Positions 31,283 to 39,981 are shown, numbered from the stretch's first letter. The stretch is DNA of 64,000 nucleotides from Nonomuraea angiospora (GCF_014873145.1 NZ_JADBEK010000001.1:8246001-8310000), one strand, 5' to 3'. Numbers and translations are program-made. Notes: generated by a model from the letters alone, not told the origin.

Positions 31283-32400
31283 GGCGTCTCCAGGGGGATG
31301 CGGGCGTGCACGCGGAAGCCTCCTTCTGGGCGGGGCCCGGTCGAGAGCTGGCCGCCGCATAACGCCACCCGCTCGGCCATGCCGCCCAGCCCGAAGCCCG
31401 GCGTGCCGCCGCCGGCCGCCAGTCCGTCGTCCACCACCTCGACCTCCACGGCCCGGGGCTCGTACACCAGCCGCACGCTCGCCCTGGCGCTGGTCGCGTG
31501 CTTGCGGGTGTTGGTCAGCGCCTCCTGCACGATCCGGTAGACGGCGTGGTCGACGGTCGCGGGCAGGGCGACGGGCTCACCCGTCACGACCAGGATGGCG
31601 GGCAGCCCCGCCGACTTCGCCTCCTTGATCAAGGAGGGTAGCCGGTCCGCTCCCACCCCCGTCGCGGCGTCCGGGCCCTCGCTGCCGTCGGCCCTGAGCA
31701 CGTCCAGCAGGCGGCGCATCTCCGACATCGCCTGCCGGGCGGTCTGCTCGGCGCTCTCCAGCGCGTTCCTGGTGACCTCCTGCTCGGGCGGCAGCGTCGC
31801 CCGCGCGCCGCCGACCAGGGCGTTGATGACGGTGATGTGGTGGGCGACCACGTCGTGCAGCTCCCTGGCGATGCGCCGCCGCTCGGCGTGCACGGCCGCG
31901 TCGGCGGCCTCGCGCCGGCCGCGCTCGGCGAGCTCGGTCCTGAGCCGGACGATCAGCCCGATCCCCACGGGCACGCCGACGGAGAACAGGGAGATCACCC
32001 AGCCGCCGGTGAGCTGCCTGAGCACTTCCGCCGCCGTCGAATACCCGGCGAACACCGCCACCGTCGCGATCGCGGTCGTGCGGCCGGCGGTGTAGCGGCC
32101 CACGCTGTAGAGCGCGATGGACGAGGCCACGCCGGTGTTCAGGGACGTTCCGGTCGCGATGCTCACGACGTCCACCACGGTCACCAGGGCGACGGTGAGG
32201 AGCGGCCTGCGGCGGCGCATGAGCAGGAGCGGCATGCCCGCCAGGTAGGACGCCACGCCCCGGACGGTTTCCAGGTCGCCCCGGGGCAGCGTGTAGAGCA
32301 GCGCGATCAGACCGGGAAGGGAGAGCACCACCACCAGCGTCGTGTCGAAGACCCTGGGACGTCTGAAGAAGCGCACGATCTTGAGGAAGGTTCGCCGCAC
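31279..32400 (-). CDS. Membrane sensor histidine kinase (HisKA_3/NarX type)
   Basis: 373 residues from GTG (a TTG 6 bp earlier is possible). A TAGTGT -10-like element lies 7 nt ahead, hinting at a leaderless transcript. Several hydrophobic helices fill about 15-165, then a coiled linker. The phospho-acceptor His is in RRRIARELHDVVAHH. The ATPase part has NTRKHATSA and GFGLGGMAERV. No large extracellular sensor domain, so it probably senses within the membrane. Confidence 0.9.
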   Translation of the reverse strand: MRRTFLKIVRFFRRPRVFDTTLVVVLSLPGLIALLYTLPRGDLETVRGVASYLAGMPLLLMRRRRPLLTVALVTVVDVVSIATGTSLNTGVASSIALYSVGRYTAGRTTAIATVAVFAGYSTAAEVLRQLTGGWVISLFSVGVPVGIGLIVRLRTELAERGRREAADAAVHAERRRIARELHDVVAHHITVINALVGGARATLPPEQEVTRNALESAEQTARQAMSEMRRLLDVLRADGSEGPDAATGVGADRLPSLIKEAKSAGLPAILVVTGEPVALPATVDHAVYRIVQEALTNTRKHATSARASVRLVYEPRAVEVEVVDDGLAAGGGTPGFGLGGMAERVALCGGQLSTGPRPEGGFRVHARIPLETP

Positions 32401-32482
32401 GCTCAAGACACTAAGTCACGAAATTTGCGGATCACTGCCTACAGCGACGCGTCTGCGCTGCGGTAACGTCGGCCCCTAGGAT

Positions 32483-32600
32483 GCGAGGGAGCGCCGTCGC
32501 CTGGACTGAGGAGCGGCGGGAGCGCAGCGACCAGAGCGACGAGGGAAGGCGACGGCTCCCCAGCGACCGAGCCGCCTCCACGAAGTGGAGGCCATGAACA
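32483..32600 (+). repeat. Structured dispersed repeat, copy 3 (tandem with copy 4)
   Basis: 118 bp. Long stem GCCGTCGCCT / AGGCGACGGC; inner GGGAGC-GCA-GCGACC; terminal hairpin GCCTCCAC-GAA-GTGGAGGC; ends in ATGAACA, after which the frame stops at once (AGG TGA). One base separates it from copy 4. Confidence 0.9.
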
Positions 32601-32601
32601 G

Positions 32602-32720
32602 GTGAGGGAGCGCCGTTGCCTGGACTGAGGAGTGGCGGGAGCGCAGCGACCAGAGCGACGAGGGAAGGCAACGGCTCGGAGCGACCGAGCCCGCCTCTGC
32701 GGAGCAGAGGCCATGAACAC
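32602..32720 (+). repeat. Structured dispersed repeat, copy 4
   Basis: 119 bp. Long stem GCCGTTGCCT / AGGCAACGGC; inner GGGAGC-GCA-GCGACC; terminal hairpin GCCTCTGC-GGA-GCAGAGGC; ends in ATGAACAC 12 bp before the acuC ATG, in another frame. Confidence 0.9.
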
Positions 32721-32731
32721 GAGGGGTTGGG

Positions 32732-33895
32732 ATGAGCCGGTCGGCGCGGGTGATCTGGGACGACGCTCTCACCTCCTACAACTTCGGCCCGAGCCACCCG
32801 CTCGCCCCCGTGCGCGTCGAGCTGACCATGGCGCTCGCCCGCTCGCTCGGCGTGCTCGACAAGGTCGAGCTGGCCGGCTGCGAGCCCGCGACGGACGCCG
32901 AGCTGGCCATGGTCCACACGAGCGGCTACATCGAGGCGGTCAAGCGCGTCTCCGCCGCCGGGCGGCCCGACCTCGCCGCCGGGCTCGGCACGTCGGACAA
33001 CCCCGCGTTCCAGGGCGTGCACGAAGCCTCCGCGCTGATCGCCGGCGCCTCACTGGCCGCCGCCCGCGCGGTCTGGGAGGGGACGGCCGAGCACGCGGTC
33101 AACGTCGCGGGCGGCCTGCACCACGCGATGGCGGCCTCGGCCAGCGGCTTCTGCGTCTACAACGACCCAGCGCTGGCCATCGCGTGGCTGCTCAGGCAGG
33201 GGGCCGGCCGGATCGCGTACGTGGACGTGGACGTCCACCACGGCGACGGTGTCCAGGCTGCCTTCTACGACGACCCCAGGGTCCTGACGATCAGCCTGCA
33301 CGAGAGCCCGCGCACGCTGTTCCCCGGCACCGGCTTCCCGGAGGAGACAGGGGCGGAGGGCACGTCCGTCAACGTCGCCCTCCCGGCGGGGACCGGCGAC
33401 TCGGGGTGGCTGCGGGCCTTCCACGCGGTCGTGCCGCCGCTGCTGCGCGAGTTCAGGCCGGAGATCCTGGTCACCCAGCACGGCTGCGACAGCCACGCGC
33501 TCGACCCCCTGGCCAACCTGATGCTCAGCGTCGACGGCCAGCGGGCCGCGTACGCCGCCCTGCACCGCCTGGCCCACGAGTGCGCCGGCGGCCGGTGGAT
33601 CGCCACCGGCGGCGGCGGTTACGAGCTGGTGCAGGTGGTGCCGCGGGCGTGGACCCACCTCATCGCCGAGCTGGCCGGTCATCCGGTCGATCCGGCCACG
33701 CCGACGAGCGAGAGCTGGCGCCAGTTCGTCAGGGAACGTACGGGCGAGACGCCACCGCTCACGATGACCGATGGTCGCAATCCGGAATTTCGTGACATCT
33801 CCGGTGGTTATGACCCAGCGGACCCCATTGACCGTGCTGTCATGGCGACCCGACATGCGGTGTTCCCCCTGCACGGCCTCGATCCGATGCCCTAA
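32732..33895 (+). CDS. acuC: Histone-deacetylase-family protein (AcuC)
   Basis: 387 residues. Class I HDAC-like fold: active-site GGLHHAM, zinc-ligand region YVDVDVHHGDGVQ, later Asp in TQHGCDSH, and the GGGGYE motif. AcuC in Bacillus deacetylates acetyl-CoA synthetase. The ATG lies 12 bp past repeat copy 4, with AGGGGTTGGG as a weak ribosome-binding site. A phosphatase-like gene follows. Confidence 0.9.
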   Translation: MSRSARVIWDDALTSYNFGPSHPLAPVRVELTMALARSLGVLDKVELAGCEPATDAELAMVHTSGYIEAVKRVSAAGRPDLAAGLGTSDNPAFQGVHEASALIAGASLAAARAVWEGTAEHAVNVAGGLHHAMAASASGFCVYNDPALAIAWLLRQGAGRIAYVDVDVHHGDGVQAAFYDDPRVLTISLHESPRTLFPGTGFPEETGAEGTSVNVALPAGTGDSGWLRAFHAVVPPLLREFRPEILVTQHGCDSHALDPLANLMLSVDGQRAAYAALHRLAHECAGGRWIATGGGGYELVQVVPRAWTHLIAELAGHPVDPATPTSESWRQFVRERTGETPPLTMTDGRNPEFRDISGGYDPADPIDRAVMATRHAVFPLHGLDPMP

Positions 33896-33908
33896 CGAGG
33901 AAATTGCT

Positions 33909-34691
33909 GTGCTTAGCCGCGACCAACTACGAGAGCACCTTGTCCAGACTCGAATAGCCGGCGACGTCGCGACCCCCCGAGAGAACAACCTCGACCACTA
34001 CAGTTCGCTCGCCAACGGCGACCCGCACTACAAGCTGGGCCTGACCTTCGACCAGCCGTGGTCGTACCGCGACATCCTGGCGCTGATGGCCAAGTCGGCC
34101 GGCGTGGTCCCCGACCCCGACCACCGCTGGGGCCAGGACACCATCGACCCCGACCTGACGATCGACGCGCTCGACGACATGGCCGAGTCCATCGCCGCCG
34201 TGCTGTCCCGGGAGAACCCGCGCGTCCTGCTCGCCACCGGGCACCCGACCGGGCTGCTCGCCGTGCACCTGCCGCTGGCGCGGCTGTGCGCCGAGCGCGG
34301 GGCCGAGCTGATCGCGCCGGGCGAGGGATGGTCGTACTCCGGGGCCAATTTCGGGCGTCGGCGGAAGATCCGCTACTTGCAGGACGTCGCCATGCTCGAC
34401 GACCGGGGCGCGTTCGTGCACACCCACGACGCCACGCCCATGTGTCACATGATCGACGAGCTCGGCGGGGAGCTTCCGGACCTCGTGATCGCCGACCACG
34501 GCTGGGCGGGAGCGGCGGGAGAGGCCGGTGCGCACACGGTGGCGTTCGCCGACAGCAACGACCCCGGACTCTTCCTCGGCGAGGCCGAAGGAAAGATTGA
34601 CGTGGTCGTACCGCTCGATGACAATGTGCTACCGCGCTTTTACGCTCCGCTTACGGAGCGGATCGTCACTCAGGTCTCACGAGCCCTTTGA
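33909..34691 (+). CDS. Phosphatase-family protein of unknown substrate
   Basis: 260 residues from GTG, with GAGG 8 nt upstream; 13 bp after acuC, likely co-transcribed. Sequence matches the actinobacterial group annotated as phosphatase, found beside acuC in many genomes: ATGHPTGLLAVHLPLARL, THDATPM and VIADHGWAGAAGEAG. No HAD or PTP signature is obvious to me. Function rests on family naming only. Confidence 0.65.
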   Translation: MLSRDQLREHLVQTRIAGDVATPRENNLDHYSSLANGDPHYKLGLTFDQPWSYRDILALMAKSAGVVPDPDHRWGQDTIDPDLTIDALDDMAESIAAVLSRENPRVLLATGHPTGLLAVHLPLARLCAERGAELIAPGEGWSYSGANFGRRRKIRYLQDVAMLDDRGAFVHTHDATPMCHMIDELGGELPDLVIADHGWAGAAGEAGAHTVAFADSNDPGLFLGEAEGKIDVVVPLDDNVLPRFYAPLTERIVTQVSRAL

Positions 34692-34844
34692 GTCGAATTC
34701 GGCCCTCCCGATACCGTCTTTTCGCGCCTGCATTCCAAGAGGCTCGCTGTCCCTTTGCCAACTTTTGATGGGGCTCCGGCGACTCTTATGTGTGGCAACT
34801 TGGACAGTTCCAACGTCCAGGTGAGGTGCTCTGCCCGGCTGCTC

Positions 34845-34862
34845 ACCAGCGATTTCGCTGGT
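34845..34862 (+). terminator. Perfect inverted repeat downstream of the phosphatase gene
   Basis: ACCAGCGA-TT-TCGCTGGT, 8-bp arms. It lies in the 312-bp gap (34692-35003) before the small HTH gene, which otherwise shows only a promoter-like TTACGCT. It could be a terminator or a protein-binding palindrome. Confidence 0.4.
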
Positions 34863-35003
34863 TCGGCTGACAGGCGGCTCCGGCGACTGAGAAACTAGGG
34901 GGTTTGCGCACCCGGAGTCCCGACTTACGCTGACGGCAGTACACGTGCGTGAGCAATGGCACCAGTGGGGATAACCCGGAAACACGTGCGGAAGAGGCGT
35001 CCG

Positions 35004-35207
35004 ATGGGTGCAGGCGAAAGACCTCTCAGCGAGGTGAAGTTCCTGACCGTCGCGGAAGTGGCGACGGTCATGAGGGTGTCCAAGATGACGGTGTACCGGC
35101 TCGTCCACTCTGGCGAGTTGCCGGCCATCCGTGTCGGCCGGTCGTTCAGGGTGCCTGAGCAGGCGGTACACGACTATCTGCGGGAGGCCTACATCGAGGC
35201 AGGCTGA
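35004..35207 (+). CDS. Small excisionase/BldC-like HTH regulator (BdtA / Rv0500A type)
   Basis: 67 residues from the ATG behind GAAGAGG; the longer frame from 34956 is less likely. A single winged HTH: LTVAEVATVMRVSKMTVYRL, VHSGELPAIRVGRSFRVP. It matches the small regulator placed directly before bS22 in Streptomyces and Mycobacterium. Related to BldC but distinct from the true BldC copy at 61006. A developmental role is inferred. Confidence 0.85.
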   Translation: MGAGERPLSEVKFLTVAEVATVMRVSKMTVYRLVHSGELPAIRVGRSFRVPEQAVHDYLREAYIEAG

Positions 35208-35391
35208 AGTAGCGATGTGACCCGTCATGTCGTGAATGTCGTGAAAGCTGTCCCGGGAGGGGCCCGGCCGCCGGAAGGCGCGACCGGGCTCTCACCCCCC
35301 GGTGGGGCGATCCACCGTCGATCGCCGGTAGTCTGTGAGCCGGTGTGCGCTCGCACTCCGGTCAGACTTGCTATCAGTACCTGGGGGTCCC

Positions 35392-35490
35392 GTGGGCTCT
35401 GTGATCAAGAAGCGCCGCAAGCGGATGGCTAAGAAGAAGCACCGCAAGCTGCTCAAGAAGACGCGCATCCAGCGGCGTAACAAGAAGTAA
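35392..35490 (+). CDS. Small ribosomal subunit protein bS22 (AURKAIP1/COX24-like)
   Basis: 32 residues, GTG start, GGGGG at -8. Almost half are Lys or Arg: [20 protein letters not shown] and so on. Matches the mycobacterial bS22 located between the small HTH gene and the galE2-like gene, in the same order as here. It is a ribosome-bound peptide. Confidence 0.92.
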   Translation: MGSVIKKRRKRMAKKKHRKLLKKTRIQRRNKK

Positions 35491-35512
35491 CTTACGCAGC
35501 TGCGAGGCGCTG

Positions 35513-36508
35513 ATGACCCACACCGTGCTGGTCACCGGGGTCTCGCGCCATATCGGCGCCCGGGTGGCGAGCCTACTTTCGTCCGACCCGGACATCAGCC
35601 GCGTCATTGGAGTTGACACCGTGCCGCCCCCCCGGCTCACGCGGGACGGCGGCATCTCTCTCGGCCGGACTGAGTTCGTCCGGGTGGATTTGCGCAGCCC
35701 TGACATCGCTCAGGTGATCGCGGCTGCCGACATCGACACCGTTGTGCACATGAGCCTGGTCAGCGCTCCCTCGAGGAGCGGTGGCAGGGCCGCCATGAAA
35801 GAGCACAACGTGATCGGCACCATGCAACTGCTCGGTGCCTGCCAGCGGTCGGCGACCGTGCGGCGCGTGGTGGTCCGCTCCACCACCGCCGTCTACGGCT
35901 CGTCGCCGCGGGATCCCGCGGTGTTCACCGAGGACCTGGAGCCCCACGACGGCCCCACCCACGGCTACGCCAAGGACGCGGTCGAGGTCGAGGGCTACGT
36001 CCGGGGCTTCGCCCGGCGACGTCCCGACGTGACGGTGTCGATGCTGCGCTTCGCCAACTTCATGGGTCCCGGCGTCGACTCGCCGCTGACCCGTTACTTC
36101 ACCCAGCCGGTGCTGCCGACCGTGTTCGGCTTCGACCCGCGACTGCAGTTCATCCACGAGGACGACGCGGTCGAGGTGTTGCGCCGGATGGCGACGGAAG
36201 ACCACCCCGGCACGTTCAACGTGGCCGGGGCAGGCGTGCTGCTGCTGTCGCAGTGCGCCAGGCGGGCGGGCCGGCCCTCGATGCCGCTGCCCTCGCCCGC
36301 GTTCAAGGTGCTGGGCAACGCCGTACGCAGGATCGGGCTGGTCGAATACTCGCCCGAGCAGGTCAGGCTGATGTGCCATGGCCGCGCGGTCGACACCTCC
36401 GCGCTGGAGGCGGCGCTCGGATGGAAGCCCAAGTTCACGACCGGGGCGGCGTTCGACGACTTCTTGCGCTCGCACGGCCTGCACCCGCTCGGAGGTGTGC
36501 TGAGTTGA
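35513..36508 (+). CDS. NAD-dependent epimerase/dehydratase (GalE2-like)
   Basis: 331 residues. Extended SDR: LVTGVSRHIGARVASLLSS at the N-terminus (nucleotide motif partly divergent from GxxGxxG) and a late YAKDAVE in place of the usual YxxxK, so the catalytic Tyr-Lys is present as Y-A-K-D. It matches the Rv0501-like epimerase conserved after bS22. Substrate is unknown. Confidence 0.85.
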   Translation: MTHTVLVTGVSRHIGARVASLLSSDPDISRVIGVDTVPPPRLTRDGGISLGRTEFVRVDLRSPDIAQVIAAADIDTVVHMSLVSAPSRSGGRAAMKEHNVIGTMQLLGACQRSATVRRVVVRSTTAVYGSSPRDPAVFTEDLEPHDGPTHGYAKDAVEVEGYVRGFARRRPDVTVSMLRFANFMGPGVDSPLTRYFTQPVLPTVFGFDPRLQFIHEDDAVEVLRRMATEDHPGTFNVAGAGVLLLSQCARRAGRPSMPLPSPAFKVLGNAVRRIGLVEYSPEQVRLMCHGRAVDTSALEAALGWKPKFTTGAAFDDFLRSHGLHPLGGVLS

Positions 36509-37407
36509 GCGTTCCCCAGGAGCATGAGGACGCCGTGGTGATCCCGATCAGCGCGGCGCCGTCGTTCGAGGAGCCCGATCGGGTGGCCAGGCTGCTGGCC
36601 TTCCTGCGCAGGCGCGTCGAGGGCGACTACGAGGTCGACGAGTTCGGCTACGACGCCGAGCTGACCGACAAGGTGGTCCTGGAGCTGATCAGGCCGCTCT
36701 ACACCGACTGGTTCAGGGTGGAGACGGTCGAGCTGAAGAACATCCCCGACGAGGGCGGGGCGCTGGTCGTCGCCAACCACTCGGGCACGCTGCCGCTCGA
36801 CGCGCTGATGCTGCAGGTGGCCCTGCACGACGAGGCGCGCCGGCCGCTGCGGCTGCTCGGCGCCGACCTGGTCTACCAGCTCCCGGTGCTCAGCCACCTG
36901 GCCCGCAAGACCGGCCACACGCTGGCCTGCCCCGAGGACGCCGACCGGCTGCTGCGCAAGGGCGAGCTGGTCGGGGTGTTCCCCGAGGGCTTCAAGGGCG
37001 TCGGCAAGTCGTTCGGCGACCGCTACCGGCTGCAGCGGTTCGGCCGCGGCGGCTTCGTGGCCTCGGCCATCCGCGCGGGGGTGCCGATCGTGCCCACCGC
37101 GATCGTCGGGGCCGAGGAGATCTATCCCAAGGTCGGCGACCTGAAGTTCCTGGCCAGGATGCTCGGGCTGCCCTACCTGCCGATCACGCCGTTCTTCCCG
37201 CTGCTCGGGCCGCTCGGGCTGGTGCCGCTGCCGTCCAAGTGGATGATCGAGTTCGGCGAGCCGATCCGCACCGACGAGTACGAGCCGTCCGCGGCCGACG
37301 ACCCGATGCTGGTCTTCAACCTCACCGACCACGTACGCGAGGTCATCCAGCAGCTGCTCAACGAGCTGCGGCTGCGCCGGGGACACGCCTTTCCGCCCTT
37401 CGTGTGA
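36505..37407 (+). CDS. PlsC-type acyltransferase (Rv0502-like)
   Basis: 300 residues, TTG start overlapping the epimerase stop, with GGAGG 9 nt upstream. Acyltransferase motif NHSGTLPLD and FPEGFKG are seen; the former is spaced a little wider than the usual HX4D. No TM. It probably acylates a glycerophosphate or a related lipid precursor. Coupled to the epimerase, as in mycobacteria. Confidence 0.85.
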   Translation: MSVPQEHEDAVVIPISAAPSFEEPDRVARLLAFLRRRVEGDYEVDEFGYDAELTDKVVLELIRPLYTDWFRVETVELKNIPDEGGALVVANHSGTLPLDALMLQVALHDEARRPLRLLGADLVYQLPVLSHLARKTGHTLACPEDADRLLRKGELVGVFPEGFKGVGKSFGDRYRLQRFGRGGFVASAIRAGVPIVPTAIVGAEEIYPKVGDLKFLARMLGLPYLPITPFFPLLGPLGLVPLPSKWMIEFGEPIRTDEYEPSAADDPMLVFNLTDHVREVIQQLLNELRLRRGHAFPPFV

Positions 37408-37482
37408 AACCTGCTGTGCAACCCACGGGGCGCCTCCGGTGTTCGACGGACGACAAAGTCACCGAACATCGTGAGGAATCCC

Positions 37483-38277
37483 ATGGATCTTCAGCTTTCC
37501 GGCCGCGTCGCCGTCGTCACCGGCGCGTCCAAGGGCATCGGACTGGCCGTGGCCACCACCCTGGCCGAGGAGGGCGCCCACGTCGTGGCGGCCTCGCGGA
37601 CCCGTGCGGACGAGTGGCCCGACAAGGTCGTGCACGTGCCCGTCGACCTGATGGACCCCGAGGCGCCCGCGCGGGTCGTGGCGCGGGCCGTGGAGGAGTT
37701 CGGCGGGGTGGACATCCTGGTCAACAACGCCGGCGGCCCGCCGCCCGGGGCGACGCTGCCGCGTGCCGGGTTCCTGACGCCCTCCGACGAGGACTGGGCG
37801 GCCATGTTCGAGTTCAACCTGTTCGCGGTCGTACGCATGATCCGGGCGGCCCTGCCCGTCATGCAGGAGCGGGGCGCAGGCTCGATCGTCAACGTGTCCT
37901 CCACCATGAGCAGGCAGGCCGGCCCCGTGAACGTCGACTACGGCGCCGCCAAGGCGGCCATCAACCAGCTCACCAAGTCCCTCTCGGAGGAGTACGGGCC
38001 CCAGGGCGTCAGGGTCAACACGGTGATGCCCGGCGCGGTGCTGACGGACTGGTGGACCAAGGAGGGCGGCGCGGCCGAGGTCTTCGCGGGGATGGCGGGC
38101 TCCGACAAGGAGAGCGTGATCAACGAGGTCGCGCCGGCCTCGATGAAGATGGTCACGGGGCGGCTCATCCACCCGCAGGAGATCGCCGACGCGGTCGCCC
38201 TGCTCGCGTCGCCGCGCTCCGGCAGCACCACCGGCGCCGAGTTCGTGATCGACGGCGGTCAGCTCAAAGAAGTGTGA
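37483..38277 (+). CDS. Short-chain dehydrogenase/reductase
   Basis: 264 residues from MDLQLSG, the ATG with TGAGGAA ahead; a GTG 12 bp upstream is possible. TGASKGIGLAVA, NNAGGPPPGA and catalytic YGAAKAA with Ser in VSSTMSR. C-terminal GGQLKEV. An NAD(P)-dependent oxidoreductase of unknown substrate. Unrelated to the SDR half of the EphD-like protein. Confidence 0.88.
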   Translation: MDLQLSGRVAVVTGASKGIGLAVATTLAEEGAHVVAASRTRADEWPDKVVHVPVDLMDPEAPARVVARAVEEFGGVDILVNNAGGPPPGATLPRAGFLTPSDEDWAAMFEFNLFAVVRMIRAALPVMQERGAGSIVNVSSTMSRQAGPVNVDYGAAKAAINQLTKSLSEEYGPQGVRVNTVMPGAVLTDWWTKEGGAAEVFAGMAGSDKESVINEVAPASMKMVTGRLIHPQEIADAVALLASPRSGSTTGAEFVIDGGQLKEV

Positions 38278-38315
38278 GCGCGAGATCGCTGCTTGCGGCG
38301 GACCGCTGAACGCGG

Positions 38316-38339
38316 CCCGCCGTGAACCCTTCAGGCGGG
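38316..38339 (+). terminator. Possible terminator hairpin
   Basis: CCCGCC / GGCGGG with a 12-nt loop, 40-60 bp after the SDR stop and before the ECF sigma gene. Short stem, so weak. Confidence 0.35.
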
Positions 38340-38383
38340 TTGTGGCGAGACATCCGTGACCGATCCCCCACAGAAGGGCGGAG

Positions 38384-38962
38384 ATGATCACTCAACCCGC
38401 CACCAGGGGAGCGGATGCGGAGCTCGTGAGCGCCTCGTGGACCGAACCTGAGGCGTTCGCCGAGCTCTTCGACCGCTACTCCGCGATGCTCTACCGGTAC
38501 GTCTCCAAACGCCTCGGCCCCGAGCCGGCTGAGGACCTCGTCGGTGAGACGTTCCTGGTCGCCTTCTCCCGCAGGAAGAGCTACGACCTGGCGTACCCGG
38601 ACGCCCGGCCGTGGCTCTTCGGCATCCTCACCAAGCTCATCTCCCGCCACCACCGCAAGGAGGCGGCCCGCTACCGGGCCCTCCTGCGCGCCCCTGTCGA
38701 CTCCCACGTGGAGTCGCCCGCGGACCGGGTGGCCGCCGGGGTCACCGCCCAGGCCGTCCGCGCCGAACTGGCCGGGGCCCTCGCGGCGCTGCCCGCCAAA
38801 GATCGGGACGTGCTGCTGCTCATCGCCTGGGGCGATCTCACGTACGAGGAGGTCGGGCGGGCGCTCGGCATCCCCATCGGGACCGTGCGCTCCCGCCTCA
38901 ACAGGGGCAGGCGGAAGGTGCGGGCCGCGCTCGGCGACACCAACCCCATGGAGGAGGAGTGA
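38384..38962 (+). CDS. ECF RNA polymerase sigma factor
   Basis: 192 residues. Sigma-2 region (FAELFDRYSAMLYRYVSKR, GETFLVAFSRR, and DARPWLFGILTKLISRHHR) and sigma-4 HTH (LTYEEVGRALGIPIGTVRSR). The stop lies 2 bp before the LCP gene, so the pair is likely co-transcribed and co-regulated. Anti-sigma partner is not obvious apart from that gene. Confidence 0.93.
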   Translation: MITQPATRGADAELVSASWTEPEAFAELFDRYSAMLYRYVSKRLGPEPAEDLVGETFLVAFSRRKSYDLAYPDARPWLFGILTKLISRHHRKEAARYRALLRAPVDSHVESPADRVAAGVTAQAVRAELAGALAALPAKDRDVLLLIAWGDLTYEEVGRALGIPIGTVRSRLNRGRRKVRAALGDTNPMEEE

Positions 38963-38964
38963 CG

Positions 38965-39981
38965 ATGGACGACCTGAAGCTGCTCCGGGACCTCGGGGAG
39001 AGGATCGGGCACGAGCCGCCCGCGACGCTCGTCCGCCAGCGCGAGCGCCTGCTGCGCGCGCGTCCCCGCCGCCGGTGGGCCGGCTGGTGGACGGCGGGGC
39101 TCGTCGCGGTGGCCACGGCCGGCGCCGTCGCCGTGCCCGCCGTGCTCGTCAGCGGCCGCCACACGGCCGCGCCGCCCGCCGGTTCGCAGGCCGTGGACAT
39201 GAGCGGCACGCGGAACGTGCTGGTGATCGGCTCCGATACCCGCCAGGGCGACGGCAACGCCAAGTACGGCCCCCAGTTGGCCAGGCAGGACGGCGGCGGC
39301 GGCAAGCGCTCCGACACCATCATGATCGTCAACGTCCCGGCCGACCGCGGCCGCGCCACCGTCGTCAGCGTCCCGCGCGACTCGATGGTCCAGATCCCGC
39401 GCTGCGGCTCGTCGCCCGCGAGGTTCGGCCAGATCAACTCCGCGTACGACACCGGCGGGGCCGGCTGTCTCAAGCGCACTCTGGAATCTCTGACCGGGCT
39501 GCGGATCCAGCACTCGGTGGAGGTGGACTTCGCGGGCTTCAAGGGCATGGTGGACGCGCTGGGGGGCGTCGAGGTCTCGCTGCCCAGGCCCGTGGACGAC
39601 AAGGCGTCCAAGCTCAGGCTGCCGGCCGGCAAGCACCTGCTGAACGGGGAGAAGGCGCTGGGCTACGTGCGGCTGCGGCGCTACGGCGACGGGTCGGACG
39701 TCCAGCGGATGCAGCGGCAGCAGACCCTCGTGCTGGCGATGTTGAAGAAGGCCCGGTCGGGGTTGTCCTCACCCGAGCGGCTCAAGCCGTTCCTGGAGGA
39801 GGTGCGCAGGTCGGTCAAGACCGATCTGAACCTGGAGTCGATGTACGAGCTGGCCACCGAGTTGTCGGGCACCAAGCTGGACTTCACGACGGTCCCATGG
39901 GAGCCGCATCCGGAGGACAAGAACCGCCTGCAGTGGAAACAACCGGACGCGGCCAAGCTCTTCAAGCGCCTCGGAGGGTAA
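38965..39981 (+). CDS. LytR-CpsA-Psr protein with a CU044_5270-like N-terminal segment
   Basis: 338 residues. Cytoplasmic N-terminus (about 1-35) starts MDDLKLLRDLGERIG and PPATLVRQRERLL, the same pattern seen in proteins encoded behind many actinobacterial ECF sigma factors. A TM helix follows (about 42-62), then an extracellular LCP domain with DSMVQIPRCG-type core, RSDTIMIVNV and a later RLRRYGDGSDVQRMQRQQ. LCP proteins transfer wall teichoic acid or arabinogalactan to peptidoglycan. The fusion may also sense the wall for the sigma factor. Confidence 0.85.
   Translation: MDDLKLLRDLGERIGHEPPATLVRQRERLLRARPRRRWAGWWTAGLVAVATAGAVAVPAVLVSGRHTAAPPAGSQAVDMSGTRNVLVIGSDTRQGDGNAKYGPQLARQDGGGGKRSDTIMIVNVPADRGRATVVSVPRDSMVQIPRCGSSPARFGQINSAYDTGGAGCLKRTLESLTGLRIQHSVEVDFAGFKGMVDALGGVEVSLPRPVDDKASKLRLPAGKHLLNGEKALGYVRLRRYGDGSDVQRMQRQQTLVLAMLKKARSGLSSPERLKPFLEEVRRSVKTDLNLESMYELATELSGTKLDFTTVPWEPHPEDKNRLQWKQPDAAKLFKRLGG

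Noticed and set aside
32632..33795. Long frame starting in repeat copy 4 and crossing acuC
   Set aside because: Shadow frame of acuC in another phase; no domain. Its ATG at 32713 is only noted as a possible upstream start.
34956..35207. Longer start for the small HTH gene at 34956
   Set aside because: The extra 16 residues are basic and unlike the family; the ATG at 35004 has the better ribosome-binding site and gives normal length.
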